This document shows, piece after piece, positions 17,277 through 24,027 of a DNA stretch of 64,000 bases (position 1 is its first letter; every line of letters starts with the position of its first letter). The translations under genes and the position numbers were made by a program. Under the pieces are notes generated by a model. The model saw only the letters and a list, made by a program, of their open reading frames with translations. It was not told the DNA's origin and searched no databases. The stretch is taken from the NCBI GenBank assembly GCA_934646815.1, contig CAKUEW010000003.1, positions 121,332 through 185,331 of the forward strand, given 5' to 3'. Source of the stretch: an uncultured Collinsella sp. GTDB lineage: Bacteria; Actinomycetota; Coriobacteriia; Coriobacteriales; Coriobacteriaceae.

Positions 17277-17609
17277 ATGCTCACCAAAGAAGAACTGCCT
17301 CCCTGCCCCGTCGCCACGTGCTTTCAGCTCTTCGGCAACAAGTGGAAGATCTATATCATCCAACAACTCATTGAACAGCCGCTGGGCTTCAACGCACTTC
17401 ATCGCGCTATTCCTGGCATCAGCCAAAAGGTGCTCTCGTCCAACCTTAAGGAAATGGACGCCGCGGGACTTATAACGCGCACCGTCATTCCCGAAACGCC
17501 CATTCGCACCGAATACGCACTCAGCGAGCTGGGCCAAAGCCTTATGCCCATTATCGATTCCCTTGTGGAATGGGGCACCGACTATCAACAGCTTGTGCGA
17601 AGCTCCTAG
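17277..17609 (+). CDS. HxlR-family transcriptional regulator
   Basis: A 110-residue winged-helix protein with the HxlR layout: CPVATCFQLFGNKWKIYIIQ at the start (Cys residues and the N-K-W-K helix), FNALHRAIPGISQKVLSSNLKEMDAAGLI as the recognition region (split here by a turn) and a YALSELGQSL wing. HxlR proteins are dimeric and often sense electrophiles or thiols. The gene is divergent from the ACGX operon and is its probable regulator. Its terminator is at 17633. Confidence 0.88.
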   Translation: MLTKEELPPCPVATCFQLFGNKWKIYIIQQLIEQPLGFNALHRAIPGISQKVLSSNLKEMDAAGLITRTVIPETPIRTEYALSELGQSLMPIIDSLVEWGTDYQQLVRSS

Positions 17610-17632
17610 CAGCGGACGACTTCTGCAAATTG

Positions 17633-17671
17633 AGCGCCGTGGGGCATACCGCTCCACGGCGCTTACCTTTT
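17633..17671 (+). terminator. Terminator of the HxlR gene
   Basis: AGCGCCGTGG (17633-17642) pairs perfectly with CCACGGCGCT (17654-17663), followed by TACCTTTTTG. Confidence 0.9.
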
Positions 17672-17750
17672 TGTGCCTTCTTTTGAAGCAACGGGCTCGG
17701 TTGCACACTACTGTTGAACGCACCCGACTCGATTGAACAGGAGGCCAGCC

Positions 17751-18536
17751 ATGAATCAAGCCGAGCGCCGCATTTGGCTTATCAAGGCATTGCTGGATGA
17801 GCGGCCAGACGGGCGCAGTATTGCCGTTCCCGCCGGAGCCAGCGATCAACGCGATTTGCTCAGGACCCTTATGAACGTACGGCCGCCCGAAGCGCTCGCG
17901 ACCGAGACGCTCAACGTCCAGGATGCCTACCTGCAGCAACGGCTTGTTGAGCGCGGCGGACCGACCGATGCCGACACACTCCCCTACCGCAATCGCGTTG
18001 CCGTCTGGCGTGGGGACATCACGCTGCTTAAGGCCGACGCCATCGTAAACGCCGCCAACAGCCAAATGCTCGGCTGCTTTGTGCCGGGGCATCGCTGCAT
18101 CGACAACGCCATCCACACCTACGCCGGCATGCAGCTGCGCCCGGCATGCGCCGACATCATGGACAGGCAGGGTCACGAAGAGCCGACGGCGCGCGTTAAG
18201 GTCACGCCGGCGTTTAACCTGCCGAGCAACCGCATCTTCCACACCGTCGGTCCTATCGTGTCCAGCCATAAGCCTGGCCCGCGCGAGGAATTGCTGCTGC
18301 GCCGCTGCTATACCAGCTGCCTGGAAGAAGCGACACGCCGAGGACTCGGCACGCTCGCCTTTTGCTGCATCTCTACAGGCGTGTTTGGCTATCCGCAAGA
18401 GGCCGCCGCGCGCATGGCCATCGATACCGTGCGCCACCACTTAGACAGCAACGACCCCAAGCTCAAGGTGATCTTCAATGTATTTCTCGCGTCTGACGAG
18501 TCAATCTACCGTGGCTTTCTCCAAACAGTTCGATAG
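17751..18536 (+). CDS. Zinc-type macrodomain protein (probable protein-ADP-ribose hydrolase)
   Basis: A 261-residue protein. The macro fold is shown by DAIVNAANSQMLG (near 100), the ligand loop ISTGVFGYPQEAAARMA and FHTVGPIV. The insert GCFVPGHRCIDNAIH carries the Cys/His pattern of zinc-containing macrodomains found beside class M sirtuins. These reverse ADP-ribosylation of proteins. ATG 17751 has CAGGAGG at 17738. The next gene, a SirTM, overlaps its 3' end by 59 bp in another frame. In staphylococci and streptococci the same pair acts with GcvH-L and LplA2 in a lipoylation-dependent ADP-ribosylation switch; neither partner is present here. Confidence 0.87.
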   Translation: MNQAERRIWLIKALLDERPDGRSIAVPAGASDQRDLLRTLMNVRPPEALATETLNVQDAYLQQRLVERGGPTDADTLPYRNRVAVWRGDITLLKADAIVNAANSQMLGCFVPGHRCIDNAIHTYAGMQLRPACADIMDRQGHEEPTARVKVTPAFNLPSNRIFHTVGPIVSSHKPGPREELLLRRCYTSCLEEATRRGLGTLAFCCISTGVFGYPQEAAARMAIDTVRHHLDSNDPKLKVIFNVFLASDESIYRGFLQTVR

Positions 18537-19365
18537 ATTGCAACGCGCGCTCGACGCATCCGATGCCGTGGTGGTTGGCGCCGGCGCGGGGCTCTCCACC
18601 GCAGCCGGCTACACTTATTCGGGCGAACGCTTCGAGAAGCTCTTTGGTGACTTCGCCGCACGTTACGGCTTTGGCGACATGTACTCTGGCGGCTTCTACC
18701 CCTATGACTCGCTTGAGGAATATTGGGCATTTTGGAGCCGCTATATCAAGTGCAACCGATACGACCCCATACCCCAGCCGGTCTACGAGCAGCTCTTGGA
18801 TCTGGTACGCGGCCGCGACTACTTCGTGCTGACCACGAATGTAGACCATTGCTTCCAGCGCGTCGGCTTTGATAAACGACGGCTCTTTTACACGCAGGGC
18901 GACTACGGCCTATTCCAGTGCAGCAAACCCTGCTGTCAGGAAACGTGGGACAACGAGGATCTTGTACGTTACATGGTCGCCGTCCAACAGGACCTGCGCA
19001 TTCCGTCTGCACTTGTGCCCCACTGCCCCCACTGCGGCGCGCCGCTTACGATGAACCTGCGCGCCGACGACACGTTTGTGCAAGACGAGGGTTGGTATGC
19101 CGCAGCCGATCGCTATCAGGACTTTTTGCGCCGGCACAGCGGCATGCGTGTGCTGTTTCTGGAGCTTGGCGTGGGAGGCAATACGCCCGTCATCATCAAG
19201 TACCCGTTTTGGCAGATGACGGCAAAAAACGAGCTTGCCACCTATGCGTGCGTCAATTTTGGCGAGGCAGTCGCCCCGGTCGAGATTGCCGACCGCAGCA
19301 TTCTGATCGACGCCGATGCTGGGCTCGCGTTGGGTGCGCTTGCCGCTAAAAGCGCCCGACAGTAA
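18478..19365 (+). CDS. SirTM (class M) sirtuin, macrodomain-linked
   Basis: A 295-residue Sir2-fold protein. It has the NAD-binding loop VVVGAGAGLSTAAGY (replacing the classic GAGIS...GIPDFR), the substrate/NAD motif TTNVDH, and a zinc site of CSKPC and CPHC. In the position of the usual catalytic LHG stands TQGDYG, the His-to-Gln change typical of SirTM enzymes, which ADP-ribosylate rather than deacylate proteins. ATG 18478 lies inside the macrodomain gene with AAGGTG upstream; GTG 18511 is an alternative start. The overlap indicates coupled translation with the hydrolase that would undo its modification. The target protein is unknown. Confidence 0.86.
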   Translation: MYFSRLTSQSTVAFSKQFDRLQRALDASDAVVVGAGAGLSTAAGYTYSGERFEKLFGDFAARYGFGDMYSGGFYPYDSLEEYWAFWSRYIKCNRYDPIPQPVYEQLLDLVRGRDYFVLTTNVDHCFQRVGFDKRRLFYTQGDYGLFQCSKPCCQETWDNEDLVRYMVAVQQDLRIPSALVPHCPHCGAPLTMNLRADDTFVQDEGWYAAADRYQDFLRRHSGMRVLFLELGVGGNTPVIIKYPFWQMTAKNELATYACVNFGEAVAPVEIADRSILIDADAGLALGALAAKSARQ

Positions 19366-19385
19366 GAACGCCGCCCCTCTAAACA

Positions 19386-19440
19386 TGTACGTCAGCATCC
19401 AAAACCGACATTTTTCGACATCTTTGGAGGCTGACGTACA
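19386..19440 (+). repeat. 3'-flank hairpin repeat (copy 3)
   Basis: TGTACGTCAGCATCCAAAA (19386-19404) pairs with CTTTGGAGGCTGACGTACA (19422-19440). The loop is CCGACATTTTTCGACAT. It begins 20 bp after the sirtuin stop codon. Confidence 0.9.
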
Positions 19441-19463
19441 GCTTTTGGCGTGGCTAAGGAAAG

Positions 19464-19519
19464 TAGTCGTTGGGGACGTTCTTGAATGACTAGTCGTTTA
19501 AGAACGTCCCCAACGACTA
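19464..19519. repeat. GGGGACGTT-family palindrome (copy D)
   Basis: TAGTCGTTGGGGACGTTCTT is inverted as AAGAACGTCCCCAACGACTA (19500-19519). Both arms carry the same change relative to copies A and C (CATTG/CAATG becomes CGTTG/CAACG), so pairing is preserved. Confidence 0.9.
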
Positions 19520-19520
19520 A

Positions 19521-20480
19521 CTAGCCGTGGAAGCGGGCAGTAGGCGCGAGAGGCTGTTCGCGGAAGACGCGCTCGACGGCGGCGCGGTATTCGTCGACCT
19601 TCTTGGTCTTGCGCACGAGCTTGTGGACGGTCGCGGGATCGGCGAAGGCGCATTTGGCGTAGAACCACCACTCCTTCATGCGAAAGACCGCGTTGCCGCC
19701 AATCTCGTCTGCATAGGCAGCAAACAGCATGTCGTGGAAGCGCTGCAGCTCGGCGGCGGTCGCAGCAGGACCGCCGTTGACCATACGGGCCAGCGCGGGG
19801 TTCGCTAGCAGGCCGCGTCCTAACATCACATGCCGCGTGTCGGGATAGGCCGCCACCAGCGCGTCCATGTCCTCAAGATCAAAAATGTCACCGTTGTATG
19901 CCACGGGAAACGGCGCCCGTTCCAGTGTCTCGCCGTAATAGCTCTGACGCGGCGAGCCCGTATAGCGGTCCTTTTGCACGCGCGGATGCACGATCAGCTC
20001 TGCCAGTGGCATGCGGCAATAGAGATCGAGCACGCGCTCATACTCGTCATCGTTCTCCAGCCCCAACCTGGTCTTTACCGACACCGGCAACGGCGAGCGC
20101 TCGCACACGTCGCTCAAGAACACCTCGAGCTCATCCAAGTTACGCAAAAAGCCCGAGCCTTTGCCCTTGGCAACGACCGTTCCCGAAGGGCACCCCAAGT
20201 TAAGGTTGACCTCGCGGTAACCCATGTCGGCAAGCACCTGCGCCGCCCACACAAACTCGTCCGCATTCTTGGACATAAGCTGAGGCACCACGTTGAGTCC
20301 TTGGTTGTTGGCCGGATCGATTTCCTTGAACGCTTTGCCGCCAAATCGGTTGCCCACCCGCGGCGGCGGCAAAAACGGCGTGTAGTAGCAGTCGAGCGCG
20401 CCGAAGCACTCCGCATGCACGCGGCGGAACACATGCCCGGTAATTCCCTCCATGGGAGCCAGCGATAGGATCATCAACAT
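19521..20480 (-). CDS. tRNA-dihydrouridine synthase family protein
   Basis: A 319-residue TIM-barrel flavoenzyme. The start (LSLAPMEGITGHVFR) and the FMN/tRNA-binding signature VNLNLGCPSGTVVAKGKG split around Cys, followed by SVKTRLG and HVMLGRGLLANPAL, identify the Dus family. Dus reduces specific uridines in the tRNA D-loop. Length is normal. Its ATG is at 20480 (a second at 20474), 40 bp downstream of the LysR stop on the same strand. The stop at 19521 abuts palindrome copy D. Confidence 0.88.
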   Translation of the reverse strand: MLMILSLAPMEGITGHVFRRVHAECFGALDCYYTPFLPPPRVGNRFGGKAFKEIDPANNQGLNVVPQLMSKNADEFVWAAQVLADMGYREVNLNLGCPSGTVVAKGKGSGFLRNLDELEVFLSDVCERSPLPVSVKTRLGLENDDEYERVLDLYCRMPLAELIVHPRVQKDRYTGSPRQSYYGETLERAPFPVAYNGDIFDLEDMDALVAAYPDTRHVMLGRGLLANPALARMVNGGPAATAAELQRFHDMLFAAYADEIGGNAVFRMKEWWFYAKCAFADPATVHKLVRKTKKVDEYRAAVERVFREQPLAPTARFHG

Positions 20481-20495
20481 CCACTTTCGAATCAA

Positions 20496-20524
20496 TGTGA
20501 CAAAGGGACTGTCCCTTTGTCACA
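20496..20524. repeat. 29-bp perfect palindrome overlapping the LysR stop codon
   Basis: TGTGACAAAGGGAC and GTCCCTTTGTCACA are perfectly inverted about T20510. It overlaps the last codons and stop of the LysR gene (20520-20522) and lies just upstream of the Dus gene. It may act as a terminator-like stem on the minus strand, but there is no long T run. Confidence 0.85.
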
Positions 20525-21398
20525 TGCCCAGACGGTTTAACAGCTCTTCGCAGGCACGCGAACGCAGGCGGTACTTTTTCCATACCAAGAAGGATGCGAT
20601 CTCGATAGCCGGCTCAAGCGGTACAAATCGTATATCAGAACTCGAATCGATTTGCAGCAGATGATCGATACCCATGGCACACGCCGCGCCCGAGCGAATG
20701 AGATGCGACGCGTTGCCAATCAAGTCAAAATGCCCCACTACGTTGAGGACTTCGGGGTCGAGCGTCCCGTCCGACCACGCCACCAGATCGATTGCTTTGT
20801 TCGACGTGCGTGAACTCAGCAGCAACGGCATCACGGCCAAATCCGCAGGACTCAGCACGTCGAGCGACCCCCACGGCCCATCACTCGCCACGGCAACGCC
20901 CACACGGTCGGTCTGCGGCATGCGAATCCACTCGTATTTGTCTAGGTTGACCGGCTCCAAGAGCAGGGCAAAGTCCAGCAGTCCTCGCTCCAAACGCTCC
21001 TCTGTCGCGTCGGCATTACCCGTGTAGAGCTCAATCGTTACGGCGGGATAATCGCGATGCAGCGCGGCAAACGTATCCAGCACATAGCGCATGGCCTGCG
21101 TTTCTCCCGCACCAATACGTATATTGCCGGCAATGCCGAGCTCCTGGTCACTCATCTCGGACTCGGCCTGCTCCACCAGCGCCAGAATTTCCTCGGCGCG
21201 CTGACGTAAGCGCATGCCATCCCCCGTGAGCACGCACGATCGATTGGTCCGCTCAAACAGTTCGACGCCCAGCTCACGCTCCAGATCGGCAATCTGGCGC
21301 GACAACGTGGGCTGCGTCACGTGCAACACGTTGGCTGCCTCAGTCATATTCTCCTCGCGCGCCACCGCCAAGAAGTATCGCAGGGTTCGCAGCTCCAT
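20520..21398 (-). CDS. LysR-family transcriptional regulator
   Basis: A 292-residue protein with an N-terminal winged HTH (LRYFLAVAREENMTEAANVL, then HVTQPTLSRQIADLERELG) and a two-lobed inducer-binding domain. ATG 21398 has TTGGAGG upstream. It is divergent from an aldo/keto reductase gene with a 140-bp spacer containing an inverted ATATCGTAT/ATACGATAT pair, the standard LysR arrangement. It probably controls that operon and represses itself. The inducer is unknown. Confidence 0.9.
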   Translation of the reverse strand: MELRTLRYFLAVAREENMTEAANVLHVTQPTLSRQIADLERELGVELFERTNRSCVLTGDGMRLRQRAEEILALVEQAESEMSDQELGIAGNIRIGAGETQAMRYVLDTFAALHRDYPAVTIELYTGNADATEERLERGLLDFALLLEPVNLDKYEWIRMPQTDRVGVAVASDGPWGSLDVLSPADLAVMPLLLSSRTSNKAIDLVAWSDGTLDPEVLNVVGHFDLIGNASHLIRSGAACAMGIDHLLQIDSSSDIRFVPLEPAIEIASFLVWKKYRLRSRACEELLNRLGM

Positions 21399-21445
21399 CG
21401 CAGCCTCCAAATCCAGTCATACCGCCCTCGCAGTCTATCATTCGC

Positions 21446-21508
21446 ATATCGTATATCTAGCTAGTCACTATAGGCAATTTACATCGTCAGCCCGCCGACA
21501 TACGATAT
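21446..21508. promoter_or_regulatory. Candidate LysR operator pair
   Basis: ATATCGTAT (21446-21454) and its inverse ATACGATAT (21500-21508) lie between the divergent LysR and reductase starts, near ACTATAGGC and TACGATATAG promoter-like sequence. Confidence 0.55.
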
Positions 21509-21538
21509 AGCCATCCCCCAGAGAAGATGGAGAGCGTT

Positions 21539-22558
21539 ATGCAGTACACCACCCTCGGACATTCCAATATCAAGATTTCCAAACTTTGCCTGGGCGGTAT
21601 GAGCTTTGGCGAGGCCAGTCCCGACTTCCACCAGTGGACCATCGGTCCCGACGAGACCCGCGCTGTCATTAAGCGTGCCCTCGACGCCGGCATCAACTTT
21701 ATCGACACCGCCAACTGCTACAGCTTTGGCACGAGCGAAGAGTACATCGGCGGCGCGCTGCGTGACCTGGGCATCGCGCGCGATGACATCGTCCTCGCCA
21801 GTAAGGTGCACTTTAACGAGGGTGGCCTTTCCGCCGTGGCCATCAAGCGCGAGATCGAGGGCTCGCTCAAGCGCCTGGGAACCGACTACCTAGACCTCTA
21901 CATCATCCACCGCTTTGACTACGACGTGCCCATGGAAGAAACCATGGAGGCGCTCGACGATCTGGTACGCGAGGGCAAGGTCCGCGCACTCGGCGCCAGC
22001 GCCATGTATGCCTACCAGCTGCACAACCTGCAGGTTATCGCAGAGCAGAACGGCTGGACTAAGTTCACGAGCATGCAATGCCACTACAACTTGCTCTATC
22101 GCGAGGACGAGCGCGAGATGATCCCAGTATGCCGTCAGTACGATATGGCCATCACGCCGTACAGCCCCATGGCGTCCGGTCACCTGTGCCGCCCCACGTG
22201 GGAGAGCGCCAGCACGCGCGGCACCACCGACAAGACCATGGTCAACAAGTACGACCACGACCGCGCCATCGACATGCCCATCGTTGAGCGCGTGGCCAAG
22301 GTCGCAGCCGACCACGGCGTGCCGATGTCGCAGGTCGCACTCGCATGGCACTGGGCGCGCGGCGTTGAGGCCCCCATCGTGGGCTGCTCCAAGCCGGAGC
22401 GCGTCGACGAAGCTGTAGCGGCACTTGAGCTGACCCTCTCCCCCGCCGAGGTCGACTTCCTCGAGGAGCTCTACCAGCCGCATGCGCTCGTGGGACCCAA
22501 GGGCCGCCCGGGCGAGAAGGCGCTCGCCGGCACCACCAAGGTCAAAACGACTCGTTAG
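21539..22558 (+). CDS. Aldo/keto reductase
   Basis: A 339-residue (beta/alpha)8 NADP-dependent oxidoreductase. It has LGGMSFG near the N-terminus, DTANCYSFGTSEEYIG with the catalytic Asp and Tyr, the Lys in VLASKV, and the His in YIIHRFD. It resembles the YajO/YghZ-like aryl-alcohol or general aldehyde reductases. ATG 21539 is placed 7 bases after GGAGAG. It heads a three-gene run under LysR control with the small gene at 22567 and the CMD-cupin gene at 22786. Confidence 0.9.
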   Translation: MQYTTLGHSNIKISKLCLGGMSFGEASPDFHQWTIGPDETRAVIKRALDAGINFIDTANCYSFGTSEEYIGGALRDLGIARDDIVLASKVHFNEGGLSAVAIKREIEGSLKRLGTDYLDLYIIHRFDYDVPMEETMEALDDLVREGKVRALGASAMYAYQLHNLQVIAEQNGWTKFTSMQCHYNLLYREDEREMIPVCRQYDMAITPYSPMASGHLCRPTWESASTRGTTDKTMVNKYDHDRAIDMPIVERVAKVAADHGVPMSQVALAWHWARGVEAPIVGCSKPERVDEAVAALELTLSPAEVDFLEELYQPHALVGPKGRPGEKALAGTTKVKTTR

Positions 22559-22566
22559 GCCAAACC

Positions 22567-22782
22567 ATGGATGAAAAGACCATCGCCAACCTACGTGACG
22601 CCGGCTGCTGCGATGCACTCATCGGCGAGCTCTCGGAGCTGCCAAGTACGTGTGCCCGTATCTGTCGCCTTAAGATCTACCGCCGCGACCTGCTCGACCG
22701 CATCCACGCCGAGCAGCGCAAGCTCGAAATCCTCGATTACCTCATCCACATCCTGCAAGAAGAATGCCAAGCAAAGGAGTAA
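22567..22782 (+). CDS. Small conserved-looking protein, unknown function
   Basis: A 71-residue protein, mostly helical and charged (YRRDLLDRIHAEQRKLEILDYL), with paired Cys (GCCDA) and C29/C33. It begins 9 bp after the reductase stop and ends 4 bp before the CMD-cupin gene, which supports a real operon member. I do not recognise a named family. The C-terminal amphipathic helix suggests a small dimer or regulator. Confidence 0.7.
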   Translation: MDEKTIANLRDAGCCDALIGELSELPSTCARICRLKIYRRDLLDRIHAEQRKLEILDYLIHILQEECQAKE

Positions 22783-22785
22783 ACC

Positions 22786-23535
22786 ATGACCGCAAAACAG
22801 ACTGCGGGGCATGACGCCCTGGGCGAGTTTGCCCCCGAGTTCGCGCACTTGAACGACGACGTCCTCTTTGGTGAGGTATGGAGCCGCGAGACACAGATGC
22901 CGCTCAAGCTGCGCAGCATCGTGACCGTGAGTGCGCTGATCGGCAAGGGCATTACGGACAGCTCGCTTAAGTACCACCTTGCAAGCGCCCGTACCAACGG
23001 TGTAACGCGCGAGGAAATGGCCGAGCTTCTCACCCACGTCGCCTTCTACGCCGGCTGGCCCAACGCCTGGGCAGCCTTCAATATGGCCAAGGAGGTCTAC
23101 GCCGACGACGAGGCAGAGGCCGAGGGACACGGCGGGTTCTTTGGCCTTGGCGAGCCCAATACCGCCTTTGCCCAGTACTTTATCGGCCAGAGCTACCTCA
23201 AGGCGCTCACCAACCCCGACGACTACCTGCCCATCTTCAACGTGACCTTCGAGCCGGGCTGCCGCAACAACTGGCACGTCCACCACGCGAGCAAAGGCGG
23301 CGGCCAGGTGCTGATCTGCGTTGAGGGCGAGGGCTGGTATCAGGAAGAGGGCAAGCCCGCGCAGCGTCTGCATCCCGGCGATATCGTCGAGATCCCGGCA
23401 AATGCCAAACACTGGCACGGCGCCGCAGCCGACTGTTGGTTTAGCCACCTGACCTTCGAGTTCCCGGGCGAGGACACCAGCAATGAATGGCTCGAACCCG
23501 TGGACGACAATCGATACAGCGCATTGAAGCTTTAA
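22786..23535 (+). CDS. Carboxymuconolactone decarboxylase-like / cupin fusion
   Basis: A 249-residue two-domain protein. Residues about 20-110 form an AhpD/CMD-type helical domain (PLKLRSIVTVSALI, HLASARTNGVTREEMAELLTHVAFYAGWP in pieces). Residues about 140-235 are a metal-binding cupin (NNWHVHHAS, then QVLICVEGEGWYQEEG, HPGDIVEIPANAKHWHG). CMD-cupin fusions are often placed beside quinone or aldehyde oxidoreductases. The usual CMD cysteine pair is not evident, so peroxidase activity is doubtful. It is the last gene of the LysR-linked operon. Confidence 0.85.
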   Translation: MTAKQTAGHDALGEFAPEFAHLNDDVLFGEVWSRETQMPLKLRSIVTVSALIGKGITDSSLKYHLASARTNGVTREEMAELLTHVAFYAGWPNAWAAFNMAKEVYADDEAEAEGHGGFFGLGEPNTAFAQYFIGQSYLKALTNPDDYLPIFNVTFEPGCRNNWHVHHASKGGGQVLICVEGEGWYQEEGKPAQRLHPGDIVEIPANAKHWHGAAADCWFSHLTFEFPGEDTSNEWLEPVDDNRYSALKL

Positions 23536-23604
23536 ACCGGCACCTCGCCTAGCACAAAGACGATCGCCCGGCGGCACCAACGTTCCCGAGCCGCCCCTGC
23601 ACAA

Positions 23605-23786
23605 CGAAGGTGAATACTTTTCCGCGAAGTGAACGAGTGAAAACAGACCCCCGAAGCATCGACACTTTTGGAAGGCCATTTCCTGCGGTTTTGTCGCTCA
23701 AATCCTGCGGTTTTAGCGTCAAAAAATGCGGATGCTTCGGGGGTCCAAAATAGGTCGTTCACTTCGCGGAAAAGTATTCACCTTCG
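23605..23786. repeat. 182-bp nested inverted-repeat element (copy 1)
   Basis: Outer arms of 32 bp (23605-23636 and 23755-23786, starting CGAAGGTGAATACTTTTCCG) are perfectly inverted. Inner arms GACCCCCGAAGCATC (23646-23660) and GATGCTTCGGGGGTC (23731-23745) are also perfect. The core has the direct repeat TCCTGCGGTTTT at 23681 and 23703. There is no coding frame of its own. A second full copy is at 31362-31543. Confidence 0.92.
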
Positions 23787-23800
23787 ATTTGCCGGCGCGC

Positions 23801-23838
23801 ACAAAAAACGAGGGAGCCGCCCCATGGCGGCTCCCTCG
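23801..23838 (-). terminator. Terminator of the mgtA operon
   Basis: CGAGGGAGCCGCC (23809-23821) and GGCGGCTCCCTCG (23826-23838) are perfect inverted arms around CCAT. On the minus strand the stem is followed by TTTTTTGT. Confidence 0.92.
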
Positions 23839-23842
23839 CCCA

Positions 23843-23998
23843 TCATTCATCCCTCGGCAGCGGCTTCATGCTCCAAAAGACGACGTTCATAATCACAACA
23901 ATCACCAGAACAACGCCGTCGGCAACCCAAAAGCCCATATTGAGGCCCAGCCACTCCGTAGTCCCAAACAAATCAATCCAAATCTGCGTCCAGTTCAT
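23843..23998 (-). CDS. 51-residue membrane peptide downstream of mgtA
   Basis: ATG 23998 is preceded by GAGAGGAG at good spacing and the frame ends at TGA 23843-23845. The product has an aromatic, amphipathic start (MNWTQIWIDLFGTTEWLG) and one strong membrane helix (GVVLVIVVIMNVVFW), then a short charged tail. It sits 29 bp after the Mg2+ P-type ATPase and before that operon's terminator. Small membrane peptides (MgtS, MgtR) are known to modulate Mg2+ transporters in enterobacteria. Homology to them is not implied, but a similar accessory role is plausible. Confidence 0.72.
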   Translation of the reverse strand: MNWTQIWIDLFGTTEWLGLNMGFWVADGVVLVIVVIMNVVFWSMKPLPRDE

Positions 23999-24027
23999 AC
24001 GAACGCTCCTCTCTGCATCGAAGTCCG

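Noticed and set aside
23605..23786. CRISPR array
   Set aside because: The duplicated TCCTGCGGTTTT is only two units inside a palindromic element, with no spacers or cas genes.
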